Below are positions 36,320 to 44,157 of a stretch of DNA of 64,000 nt, piece by piece (the stretch's first letter is position 1; every line of letters starts with the position of its first letter). Origin of the DNA: Trichocoleus sp. FACHB-40 (GTDB taxonomy: Bacteria; Cyanobacteriota; Cyanobacteriia; Cyanobacteriales; FACHB-T130); assembly GCF_014695915.1 (NCBI RefSeq), contig NZ_JACJPF010000024.1, positions 96,892 through 160,891 of the forward strand. Direction: 5' to 3'. The notes under the pieces were generated by a model, which ran no database searches, was not told the DNA's origin, and was given only the letters and a program-made list of their open reading frames with translations. Position numbers and translations under genes: made by a program.

Positions 36320-36655
36320 CTATTGAGTTGGTGGTGGTGTGCGGTTTGTCAGGCGTTGAAACGTAATTTGAATAGCTAAGGCAAGAAGACCAAGAGTTAC
36401 TAAACCAAAGATACATGTTCCCAATGCGCTCATACCAACAACGAGAGTACGAACAGCGATCGCAATATTGATCGCAGTAACGTTATCCGATGAAATAGGC
36501 TTAGCGGCAAACGTTTGAGAAATTGAGACGGTGAGCAAGTAGAGGCAATATGCCATTCCTCCTGCAATCAACGCCCCAGTCAAACAGCGTAGAGGACTCG
36601 TTGGCGTTTCGGTTGGTTGGACAGCTGGATTTTGTGTAGGAGTAGGGTCAGTCAT
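36320..36655 (-). CDS. DUF3082 family membrane protein
   Basis: This 111-residue protein has a Pro/Thr-rich N-terminus and two predicted membrane helices (LTGALIAGGMAYCLYLLTVSI, and CIFGLVTLGLLALAIQITFQ). It fits the small cyanobacterial family DUF3082, of unknown function. Its ATG at 36655 lies 6 bp after the ispE stop codon on the same strand, so it is likely co-transcribed with ispE, and possibly with rsmA upstream. Confidence 0.8.
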   Translation of the reverse strand: MTDPTPTQNPAVQPTETPTSPLRCLTGALIAGGMAYCLYLLTVSISQTFAAKPISSDNVTAINIAIAVRTLVVGMSALGTCIFGLVTLGLLALAIQITFQRLTNRTPPPTQ

Positions 36656-36660
36656 AAATT

Positions 36661-37605
36661 TTAAGTTGAAACATGAATACCGTTAGTTGTTACCCCAGTT
36701 ACCCACAAGTCTAAATTGGGGTCAAGAATTGACTGTCTAACTTGCTGCTGTACCTGTTGTGCTTGGGCTTCTGTTTCGCAGAGTGCAAATACTGTTGGCC
36801 CGGAACCCGACATCATGGTTCCCAAGACACCAGCACTGATGAAAGCTTCCCGCAGTCGCAATACTTGGGGATACTCTGGCAATACGACTTTCTCTAAGTC
36901 ATTGTGCAGCAGTTGACCGATTTTTGATCCATCTTTATTGTAGATAGCTCTTACCATTGGCCCAGAATGTACTCGTTCCCTGCGTGCTTCCAAACTATCA
37001 GCATCCCTAACGTAGGAACTGAGATATTGCTGTCGGTAAGTTTGGTAAGCCCAAGGCGTGTAAACCGCCAGATTGCGGTATTTGCCCAAGACGACATAGA
37101 GACGATCCAAATTTGGCAGAGGAGAAAGTTCCTCACCCCGCCCAGTTGCCAGTGCTGTGCCGCCTGCGATACAAAAAGGAACATCTGAGCCAATTTTTGC
37201 AGCCAGTTCTTGCAATTCCGACTGAGTGAGTCCCAGATGCCACAGCAAATCTATCCCGACGATAACAGCTGCGGCATTGCTAGATCCGCCAGCGAGTCCA
37301 GCCCCTACGGGGATTTGTTTTTCTATGGCAATTTCAACGCCGCCATACTGGGCAAAGGCTTCGGGAAATTTTACTGCCATCAATTCTGCCGCGCGGTAAG
37401 CAAGATTACTTTTGTCTTGCGGCACTTCGGGATGATCGCATTGGACGCGGATGATTTCGGTGCTAAGCGATCGCAAATTTATGCGATCGCTTAAGCCGAT
37501 GCTTTGCAGCACCATTACCAGTTCGTGATAACCATCCGGGCGATCGCCGATAATTTCCAGGTAGAGATTAATTTTGGCTGGGGAAATCAGGGAGTAGGAA
37601 CGCAT
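36661..37605 (-). CDS. ispE: 4-diphosphocytidyl-2-C-methyl-D-erythritol kinase
   Basis: This 314-residue GHMP kinase phosphorylates CDP-ME in the MEP isoprenoid pathway, which feeds carotenoids, phytol and quinones. Motifs seen: [11 protein letters not shown] at the start, the ATP-binding [15 protein letters not shown] and the C-terminal [12 protein letters not shown]. The ATG at 37605 is right before the family N-terminus; an earlier in-frame start at 37632 adds nine atypical residues. It lies 55 bp downstream of rsmA on the same strand, a pairing common in bacteria. Confidence 0.95.
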   Translation of the reverse strand: MRSYSLISPAKINLYLEIIGDRPDGYHELVMVLQSIGLSDRINLRSLSTEIIRVQCDHPEVPQDKSNLAYRAAELMAVKFPEAFAQYGGVEIAIEKQIPVGAGLAGGSSNAAAVIVGIDLLWHLGLTQSELQELAAKIGSDVPFCIAGGTALATGRGEELSPLPNLDRLYVVLGKYRNLAVYTPWAYQTYRQQYLSSYVRDADSLEARRERVHSGPMVRAIYNKDGSKIGQLLHNDLEKVVLPEYPQVLRLREAFISAGVLGTMMSGSGPTVFALCETEAQAQQVQQQVRQSILDPNLDLWVTGVTTNGIHVST

Positions 37606-37660
37606 AGTGTAGTCGGTAAGGGATGCCCGCACCCTGGAAGGATGGCGGCGACTTTAGTCG

Positions 37661-38476
37661 TTAGGCAAGATCCAAGTTACTCAAGGCTACCCATTGAGCA
37701 ACGCTTAAGTCTTCGGCGCGGGCTTGGGGATTTACTTCTAATTGTTCCAGTAATTGGGTGAGGCGATCGCGTTCTACTATCCCTTTCAAATTATTTCGCA
37801 ACATTTTGCGCTTTTCGGCAAAGCCTAACTTTAACAAAGTCTCTAGGTGCTTGGGGTCATCGGCTGGTGGTTCCGTCATTCGCGGACGCAGACGCACCAC
37901 CGCTGAATCAACCTTAGGCGGCGGATGAAACGCTCCTGCTGGCACAATACAAATTAACTCGCACTCTGCTAGATATTGCACCCGCACCGATAAAGCTCCA
38001 AATGCTTTCGAGCCTGGTTTAGCATACAGCCTTTGTGCTACTTCCTTCTGTACCAGCAGCACAATTGAATCAAACGGTTTGGCTGCGGGTTGGGAAATTG
38101 TACCTAACAATTTTTCCAAAATTGGGCCAGTGATGTTGTAGGGGATATTGGCAACAACTTTATTTGGATTTTGGAAGGCTAGGAATGAAGTTAAAGAAGC
38201 GTCTAAATCGAGAGAAAGAAAATCGCCTTGTAGAAGGAGAAAATTTTCCACCTTACCCAGTTGTTTAGCCAGCAGTTGACACAAATCGCGGTCAATTTCG
38301 ACAGCGACGACCGATTCAGCCAGGGGCAATAAGCGACGAGTCAGGATACCAGTACCGGGGCCGATTTCCAGAACGCGATCGCATTTCGATAAAGCAGCTG
38401 CGGCGACAATTTGATTCAGAGCCTTGTCGCTTCGCAGCCAGTGTTGAGCAAATTGTTTTCTAGGTTGAGGGGTCAT
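37661..38476 (-). CDS. rsmA: 16S rRNA (A1518/A1519) dimethyltransferase
   Basis: This 271-residue SAM-dependent enzyme dimethylates two adenines in the 3' hairpin of 16S rRNA. It has RKQFAQHWLRS near the start, the SAM-binding VLEIGPGTGILTRRL, VAVEIDRDL, the catalytic VVANIPYNITGPIL and the C-terminal GFAEKRKMLRNNL. The frame extends to 38596, but the ATG at 38476 (TPQPRKQFAQHW) gives the usual length. It heads a probable rsmA-ispE-DUF3082 operon. Confidence 0.95.
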   Translation of the reverse strand: MTPQPRKQFAQHWLRSDKALNQIVAAAALSKCDRVLEIGPGTGILTRRLLPLAESVVAVEIDRDLCQLLAKQLGKVENFLLLQGDFLSLDLDASLTSFLAFQNPNKVVANIPYNITGPILEKLLGTISQPAAKPFDSIVLLVQKEVAQRLYAKPGSKAFGALSVRVQYLAECELICIVPAGAFHPPPKVDSAVVRLRPRMTEPPADDPKHLETLLKLGFAEKRKMLRNNLKGIVERDRLTQLLEQLEVNPQARAEDLSVAQWVALSNLDLA

Positions 38477-38620
38477 AACTTGATTGTACTGGGGAGCGAT
38501 ACCAGCTACACGTTTAACCTGTTTTAAGATGTATCTATTTTCCTTAATAATTCTGGATACCGGAAAAACTTCTGTCAAGCTTGTATATATCTGCATCCAC
38601 CAAAAGCAGGAGATTTATCG

Positions 38621-39286
38621 GTGAAGTACGAAATTCGTTACAAACCAGCCTTTGCCTCTGTTTTTGTCACCTTGAATCCGGGTGATAGCCTCACCGCTGA
38701 GGCGGGAGCTATGACCAGTATGAATGCTCAACTGTCCATAAAAACAGAGTTTTCCGGTGGTTTCATCTCAGGACTGTTAAAGAAATTCTTTGGTGGAGAA
38801 TCATTATTTGTTAATGTTTTTACTAACAATTCACAGCAACCATTGCAGTTAGTTTTAACTCAATCCACCATTGGCGATATAGTTTGTATTGATTTACGGG
38901 GTGGGCGGGAAATTTGCTTCCAACCCGGTGCTTATATTGCCCATACTCCAGGCGTAAATATGGGAGTACAGTGGGCAGGTTTCAAGAGCTGGGTATCAGG
39001 AGAAGGACTGTTTAAGCTGAAGCTAAACGGTCAGGGACAAGTGTTTTTTGGTGCTTATGGTGGCATTACTCAAAAACGTATTTCTGGCGAATTTGTGGTG
39101 GATAGCGGTCATTTAGTTGCTTATGAACCAGGAATCAAAATGAATATTGGGTTGGCTGGCGGATTGCTTGGTTCTGTCACGTCGGGGGAAGGATTAGTAA
39201 ACCGTCTGACTGGTCAAGGGGAGATTTATTTACAGTCTCGCAGTGTTGGGGGATTAGTTAGGTATTTAAGCCCTAAATTACGGTAA
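38621..39286 (+). CDS. AIM24/TIGR00266 family protein, copy 1
   Basis: This 221-residue all-beta protein has the TIGR00266/AIM24 pattern: an opening KYEIRYKPAFASVFVTLNPGD, EAGAMTSM, a Gly-rich GLLKKFFGGESLFVNVF, GVNMGVQWAGFKSW and a closing VDSGHLVAYEPGI with GEGLVNRLTGQGEIYLQSR. Family members form tryptophan-attenuation-protein-like barrels, and their role is unknown. The start is the GTG at 38621 with AGGAG upstream. It is the first of three tandem paralogues on the plus strand, divergent from rsmA. Confidence 0.9.
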   Translation: MKYEIRYKPAFASVFVTLNPGDSLTAEAGAMTSMNAQLSIKTEFSGGFISGLLKKFFGGESLFVNVFTNNSQQPLQLVLTQSTIGDIVCIDLRGGREICFQPGAYIAHTPGVNMGVQWAGFKSWVSGEGLFKLKLNGQGQVFFGAYGGITQKRISGEFVVDSGHLVAYEPGIKMNIGLAGGLLGSVTSGEGLVNRLTGQGEIYLQSRSVGGLVRYLSPKLR

Positions 39287-39369
39287 TAAAGTTTTGAATT
39301 TTGAAGGCTATTTGAGTTTTTAAAAAATAAAATTCAACCTTCAAAACTATTTTAGGAGATTTTGTCCAA

Positions 39370-40047
39370 ATGAATGTGGAAATTTTACATCAACCAGACA
39401 GCGCGATCGCTCGCGTTACTTTAAGTGCTGGTGAAGAATTAGTTGCAGAAGCTGGCAGAATGATTGCCATGAGTGGTTACATCAATGCCAGCACCACTTT
39501 ACGTCAAGGAAAAGGCGGCGGAATATTAGGCGGACTCAAGCGCATGGTGGCTGGTGAGTCGTTATTTTTAAGTGTCTTCCGTTCTCCCACTGCTGGGGGT
39601 GAAATATTTCTGGCTCCAAAATTGATGGGCGATATTTTGCCCTATAAAATGGCTGGCGATGGTTTAGTTGTGCAGTCTGCTTCTTACCTAGCCAGTGAAT
39701 CAGATGTTGATATTAACTTGGGATTTCAAGGCTTTAAATCTTTATTTTCTGGAGAATCAATCTTTTGGTTAGATGTCACTGGCAAGGGTTCTGTTCTTCT
39801 CAGTTCCTTTGGGGCAATTTATGAAATATCAGTAAACGGTGAATATATTGTTGATACCGGACATATTGTTGCCTTTGAAAAAAGCCTGACATTTGAAATA
39901 AAAAAAGCAAGTTCTAGTTTGATCGGTTCTTTCTTAGGCGGTGAAGGTTTCATTTGTCGGTTTAAAGGACAAGGTAAGGTGTTTTGCCAAACTCACAATC
40001 CTGGTGCCTTTGGTATGCTGGTTGGCGCTCAGCTTCCGGCACGATAA
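39370..40047 (+). CDS. AIM24/TIGR00266 family protein, copy 2
   Basis: This 225-residue paralogue shares the family blocks: VEILHQPDSAIARVTLSAGEE, EAGRMIAMSG, GGGILGGLKRMVAGESLFLSVF, INLGFQGFKSLFSGESIFWLDVTG, VDTGHIVAFEKSL and FLGGEGFICRFKGQGKVFCQT. The ATG at 39370 follows AGGAG by about ten bases. The 83-bp gap to copy 1 contains an AT-rich imperfect hairpin. The three copies have diverged enough to suggest separate roles or hetero-oligomers. Confidence 0.9.
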   Translation: MNVEILHQPDSAIARVTLSAGEELVAEAGRMIAMSGYINASTTLRQGKGGGILGGLKRMVAGESLFLSVFRSPTAGGEIFLAPKLMGDILPYKMAGDGLVVQSASYLASESDVDINLGFQGFKSLFSGESIFWLDVTGKGSVLLSSFGAIYEISVNGEYIVDTGHIVAFEKSLTFEIKKASSSLIGSFLGGEGFICRFKGQGKVFCQTHNPGAFGMLVGAQLPAR

Positions 40048-40094
40048 GCATTAGCCATTCTTCACGGAGAACAAATAATTAACAATTTAAAAAT

Positions 40095-40790
40095 ATGAAT
40101 GAAATAAAATACGAAATCGAACATTCTCCTGCATATGCTTCCCTACGGTTCGACTTGAGGGCAAATCAAACAGTGTTAGTTGAATCAGGAGCAATGGCGG
40201 CGATGGACTCTTGCATCAAAATGAAATCTAAGGTGCAAGGTGGTTTAATGAAAGGTCTTGGTAGAATGCTGGGTGGTGAATCTTTATTTATCAGTGAATT
40301 CACCGCTGAAGGTAGAGCAGGAGAACTGTATGTTTCACCTGGAGTCCCTGGAGAGATTCAGCATTACTACCTGAATGGTAATGGTTTAATGGTGCAATCT
40401 TCTGGATTTGTTGCTGCTAGTCCCACAGTTCAACTCGATACTAAGTTTCAAGGTTTTAAAGGCTTCTTTAGTGGAGAGTCCTTGTTTTTACTTCGCGCAG
40501 CTGGACAAGGTGATATCTGGTTTAGTTCTTATGGAGCAATTGTAGAAATTCCGGTGGCGGGTGATTATGTAGTAGATACTGGCTACATTGTAGCGTTTGA
40601 AGATTCGTTACAATACAAAGTTGAGATGTTAGGGGGTTTGTCATTTAAAGGGCTGAGAACTGGAATTTTAGGTGGTGAAGGATTAGTATGTCGCTTTCAG
40701 GGTAACGGACGTTTATGGATTCAGTCGCGGGAGCTTTATGCGTTGATTAATTTCTTGAATCCGTTTCGTCCAGTTAAGAGTAGTAATTGA
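40095..40790 (+). CDS. AIM24/TIGR00266 family protein, copy 3
   Basis: This 231-residue third paralogue has EYEIEHSPAYASLRFDL-like opening residues (KYEIEHSPAYASL), VESGAMAAMDS, GGLMKGLGRMLGGESLFISEF, FQGFKGFFSGESLFLLRAAG, VDTGYIVAFEDSL and GGEGLVCRFQGNGRLWIQSR. It starts 47 bp after copy 2, so the three genes probably form one operon. The function is unknown. Confidence 0.9.
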   Translation: MNEIKYEIEHSPAYASLRFDLRANQTVLVESGAMAAMDSCIKMKSKVQGGLMKGLGRMLGGESLFISEFTAEGRAGELYVSPGVPGEIQHYYLNGNGLMVQSSGFVAASPTVQLDTKFQGFKGFFSGESLFLLRAAGQGDIWFSSYGAIVEIPVAGDYVVDTGYIVAFEDSLQYKVEMLGGLSFKGLRTGILGGEGLVCRFQGNGRLWIQSRELYALINFLNPFRPVKSSN

Positions 40791-40966
40791 TAAAAAAATA
40801 CTGTGTGGATGCAGAACTTACTTAAAAACGTAGGTTGCGCTCTTGGAGCCTCACCCAACATCTAGCTAATCTAAGAGAGTTGTAGGGTTCACTATCGTTC
40901 AACCCGACCTAAAAGTTAATTTTCGGCTTTTGTAAGTGCCATTCCACCGTACTAATAATTAATATC

Positions 40967-41800
40967 ATGTCTTCTGAAATCCCTTCAACAGCAACACCTA
41001 TTAATCGCAATCCGCCCCCAAGTAACCGCCAACTGCTCATAATTCTGGGGCTATTTATTGGCTTTATTGTCAGTGTTATTTGGCTGTTTGGTTTGCTGAT
41101 TAATAGCCTGGTATGGGTGATTCCTCCCAGTGTGGAAAAACAACTGGGTGCTGTAATTGTTCCGGCTTACGAACAGTTGGCTAAACCGTCACCTACTCAA
41201 GAGACATTGAATCAGCTGCTAGACAAACTGGAAACAAAATTGCCGCAGCAGGTGAGACAAGAGCGGGATTACGGAGTGCTATATTTGCCAGGTGATACGG
41301 TGAATGCTCTAGCTTTACCAGGCGATCGCATAATCATCTACGCGGGGTTGCTCAAACAAATCAAATCTGAAAATGAGCTGATGATGGTGTTGGGACATGA
41401 GTTGGGACATTTTGCCCATCGTGATCATTTACGCAGTTTAGTGCGCCAGCTGATTTTCCCGATCGCGATCGCTACCATTTTTGGCGATGCGGGTGGACTA
41501 TCATCAGTTGCTGCTTCTGGAGTTGAAGCTGTCAGCAATTCCCAATTTTCTCAGTCTCAAGAATCTCAAGCCGATGAGTTTGGACTTACTTTACTACAAA
41601 ATACTTACGGTCATGTAGCAGGAGCAACCGACTTTTTTGCCCGAATGAGTCGTCAAAAAGGTGTGAATTTTGATTTCTTAACTACCCATCCAGCACCCGG
41701 TAGGCGTGTTAAAGAATTGCAGCGCTTGATCGAGCAGAAAAATTATCCTGTAAAAGAGCGATCGCCCCTTCCAGAAACGCTCTCCAACTTGAAAGAATAG
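40967..41800 (+). CDS. M48-family metallopeptidase, membrane-anchored
   Basis: This 277-residue protein has a single N-terminal transmembrane helix (ILGLFIGFIVSVIWLFGLLI, about residues 23-45) and an M48 peptidase domain. The zinc site HELGH appears in MVLGHELGHFAHRDHL, and the third ligand is probably the Glu/Asp in SQADEFGLTLL. It resembles small M48 proteases of the HtpX/Oma1/BepA class, with quality control of membrane or secreted proteins as a possible role. It ends near a G/C-rich hairpin at 41815-41847 shared with the convergent gene. Confidence 0.88.
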   Translation: MSSEIPSTATPINRNPPPSNRQLLIILGLFIGFIVSVIWLFGLLINSLVWVIPPSVEKQLGAVIVPAYEQLAKPSPTQETLNQLLDKLETKLPQQVRQERDYGVLYLPGDTVNALALPGDRIIIYAGLLKQIKSENELMMVLGHELGHFAHRDHLRSLVRQLIFPIAIATIFGDAGGLSSVAASGVEAVSNSQFSQSQESQADEFGLTLLQNTYGHVAGATDFFARMSRQKGVNFDFLTTHPAPGRRVKELQRLIEQKNYPVKERSPLPETLSNLKE

Positions 41801-41814
41801 CCATTAAACTTAAG

Positions 41815-41847
41815 CCCTCCCCGTCAACGGGCAGAGGTTGGGGAGGG
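41815..41847. terminator. Stem-loop between convergent genes
   Basis: CCCTCCCC (41815-41822) pairs with GGGGAGGG (41840-41847). It sits between the M48 protease gene and the convergent coiled-coil gene. There is little T tract, so it is either a weak terminator or a CCTCCCC-type repeat. Confidence 0.45.
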
Positions 41848-41851
41848 ATTC

Positions 41852-42361
41852 TCAAACAACTTTATTCACAATCGTCCAAACAACCCCATCTGAACGGACG
41901 TGGGGAACCGTCACCCTGCTGAACCCAGTAATAAAAGGCTTCCCGTGTAACTGCCAATAATCCGTACTAATTTCGTCAGCGATCGCTTTGAGCGCCTGTA
42001 CTTCTTCCGCCAGCTCTGCGGCGAGGTCGTTAATGCGTTCAGCATGACCCTGAGCGCGTTGTTTGTCCTCATCTAACTGCTGCTCCAGAGAGTTTTGTTT
42101 GCGCTGCCTTTGTAACAATTCTAGAGGTTGCCCGACCAGCTGCTTTAATTTAGCTTCCAGAGCAGCGATCGCATCATCTATCCCCTTGATTTCAGCAGAC
42201 ATTTGTGATGTCTCTCTAGCATGACGACGATAAGCCTCAACAATCGCCTCTGGTGAGTCATAGCTTGGCAATACTGGATCTACTTTCAATGACTCGCGTT
42301 CTTGCTTTAAAGCTTCAAGTTGAGAGCGAATCGCGTCAATTTCTGCCTGCAATGGCTCCAT
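41852..42361 (-). CDS. Coiled-coil protein of unknown function
   Basis: This 169-residue protein is dominated by two long coiled-coil helices (about 1-75 and 80-130; heptads such as EIDAIRSQLEALKQERESLK and LELLQRQRKQNSLEQQLDED). A short C-terminal tail is globular (YWQLHGKPFITGFSRVTVPHV). It has no signal peptide. I do not recognise the family. It lies 23 bp downstream of thrB on the same strand and could be co-transcribed. Confidence 0.7.
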   Translation of the reverse strand: MEPLQAEIDAIRSQLEALKQERESLKVDPVLPSYDSPEAIVEAYRRHARETSQMSAEIKGIDDAIAALEAKLKQLVGQPLELLQRQRKQNSLEQQLDEDKQRAQGHAERINDLAAELAEEVQALKAIADEISTDYWQLHGKPFITGFSRVTVPHVRSDGVVWTIVNKVV

Positions 42362-42384
42362 AATTACTTAAGTTGATTATCTAT

Positions 42385-43350
42385 TCATGGTAATGCTTCT
42401 GTGGAGCTGCTTGCGCCGTGCAAATCAATTTGCAGCGATCGCACTTGAGCCTTAATTCCTTCCTGCTGCCAAGTTGTAGCGATCGCTTCTTCCACAGACA
42501 CACACAGATCACGGCGTACAAGAGCCAAAAGAGTTGGCCCCGCACCACTAATCACCATACCTAAAGCACCCGCCGCCATTGCAGCCTCGCGTACAGCATC
42601 ATAACCGGGAATCAAAGCTTTCCGATAAGGCTGATGAATGCGGTCTTGCAGCGCCGCCCTTAACCAATCGTCCCGTCCAGTTTCCAACCCCCGCAACAGC
42701 AAACCCAGATGCGCCGTATTAAAAATCGCATCAGCACGACTGTACTGATTTGGCAAAACCCGTCGCGCCTCAGAAGTCGAAAGCTCAAAATCCGGAATCG
42801 CCACCACCGGAACAACATCAGAATGCCAGGGAACCTCACAAATCTCCCATCCCTCTTCTCTGGGTTCTGGGTGCTGCGGTTCGTTTAAACCCGTAGCCGC
42901 CAGACGACAACCCCCCAACAACGCCGGAACCACATTATCAGGATGTCCTTCCATAGCGATCGCTAATTCCATCACCTCAGCCTGACTCAAAGGCGAACCA
43001 GCCAACAGATTAGCACCAACTAACCCACCCGCGATCGCTGTCGCCGAACTACCCAAACCCCGCGCCAGAGGAACACCCAAATCAATCTCAATCTCCACTG
43101 ACGGCGGCGTTTCACCGATATGCTGATACAACTTCACAAACGACTGGTAAACCAGATTATCAGCACTGGTGTTAACCCGTTCGGCTTCCGCACCAGTGAC
43201 AGTTATTTTCAATTCCGGTTTAGCTGAGTTGAGCCGGGTGAACTTGAACTGATTGTACAGCGTCAAAGCTGCCCCAATGCAATCAAATCCAGGTCCCAAA
43301 TTCGCAGTCGTAGCGGGAACGGTAACGGTTACGCAAGAAACAGAGGGCAT
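42385..43350 (-). CDS. thrB: Homoserine kinase
   Basis: This 321-residue GHMP kinase phosphorylates homoserine in threonine biosynthesis. It shows VTVPATTANLGPGFDCIGAA at the start, the ATP-binding PLARGLGSSATAIAGG, EGHPDNVVPALLGG and the closing MVISGAGPTLLAL. The ATG at 43350 matches the family N-terminus; the frame's TTG at 43377 adds nine residues. thrS lies close by on the same strand, but a secreted-protein gene separates them. Confidence 0.95.
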   Translation of the reverse strand: MPSVSCVTVTVPATTANLGPGFDCIGAALTLYNQFKFTRLNSAKPELKITVTGAEAERVNTSADNLVYQSFVKLYQHIGETPPSVEIEIDLGVPLARGLGSSATAIAGGLVGANLLAGSPLSQAEVMELAIAMEGHPDNVVPALLGGCRLAATGLNEPQHPEPREEGWEICEVPWHSDVVPVVAIPDFELSTSEARRVLPNQYSRADAIFNTAHLGLLLRGLETGRDDWLRAALQDRIHQPYRKALIPGYDAVREAAMAAGALGMVISGAGPTLLALVRRDLCVSVEEAIATTWQQEGIKAQVRSLQIDLHGASSSTEALP

Positions 43351-43412
43351 CTTTAAATTAGGCGTTGGTAGCAGCAAATTCCCCGCACCGTTTATAGAGT
43401 GAGGGTTACAAA

Positions 43413-43994
43413 TTATCTTCGATCGTACAAGTAAAGCAGCGCTTCAGCGTAAGTTTTCCCATTTGGCTGCGTCACCTCTAGATATGCGTTCGAGCCTTCG
43501 GGACGCGAACCATCTGCATAAATCAAGTAGGTGTAGCCGCGATTGTGAAAAATCAGTTGATTAGCTTCATCTGCATCATTATTCACAATCTTCAGACTGC
43601 TGCCACTTTTCTTGTCGCGTCCAAAGTAATACTTAGGAAGTGATAAATCATATTCTTTAGAACAGATTTGCGTCAAGTAATTTGTACTTTCTGCAAATGC
43701 AACTACCACCGTATTAGCAGGGCAACGAGTAAACAGCCGATTTGAATTTAGTTGTTTAATATTGCCACGAACCGTTACTTTACCGGTTTTTGGTAGCCGC
43801 GTAGTCCAACCATAGTCGCGAAGGACATTCGGATAATCTGGATCTGGGCGGAATCTAGAGTTACTTTGGGCTAGTTCAATTGTGTTGGATTTGGCTGTCA
43901 AAATATTTTCACTTTTTACAGCAGCTTGAGACGTACTAAATCCAATAGATGCTACTAGAAAAATGCTTGTTCCTAAAACGTGTAATTTCTCCAT
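43413..43994 (-). CDS. Secreted hypothetical protein
   Basis: This 193-residue protein starts with a Sec signal peptide (about 1-25, cleavage near STSQA). The mature part has PDPDYPNVLRDYGWTTRLPK, two Cys residues that could form a disulfide (TRCPANT and QICSKEY) and a C-terminal TYAEALLYLYDRR. I recognise no domain. It lies between thrB and thrS on the same strand; any shared role is unsupported. Confidence 0.7.
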   Translation of the reverse strand: MEKLHVLGTSIFLVASIGFSTSQAAVKSENILTAKSNTIELAQSNSRFRPDPDYPNVLRDYGWTTRLPKTGKVTVRGNIKQLNSNRLFTRCPANTVVVAFAESTNYLTQICSKEYDLSLPKYYFGRDKKSGSSLKIVNNDADEANQLIFHNRGYTYLIYADGSRPEGSNAYLEVTQPNGKTYAEALLYLYDRR

Positions 43995-44132
43995 TTTGGC
44001 TGGTGTTTAGGATAAAAGTTTGTATACTTACCCTTCACCAGAAATGTTATGGATTCCGTATTGCTTAGGAAAAGAGCTTAAAAATGGAAAAAGGAAGCGA
44101 TCGCTCCCTTCATCCTCTGGAATAATCAGTAA

Positions 44133-44150
44133 GGTGGGAAAAAACCCACC
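44133..44150 (-). terminator. Stem-loop downstream of thrS
   Basis: GGTGGG (44133-44138) and CCCACC (44145-44150) form a six-base stem about 10 bp past the thrS stop codon. On the thrS strand its loop is a T6 run. It may end thrS transcription; similar GGTGGGTTTTTTCCCACC motifs also occur as cyanobacterial repeats. Confidence 0.5.
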
Positions 44151-44157
44151 CTACACT

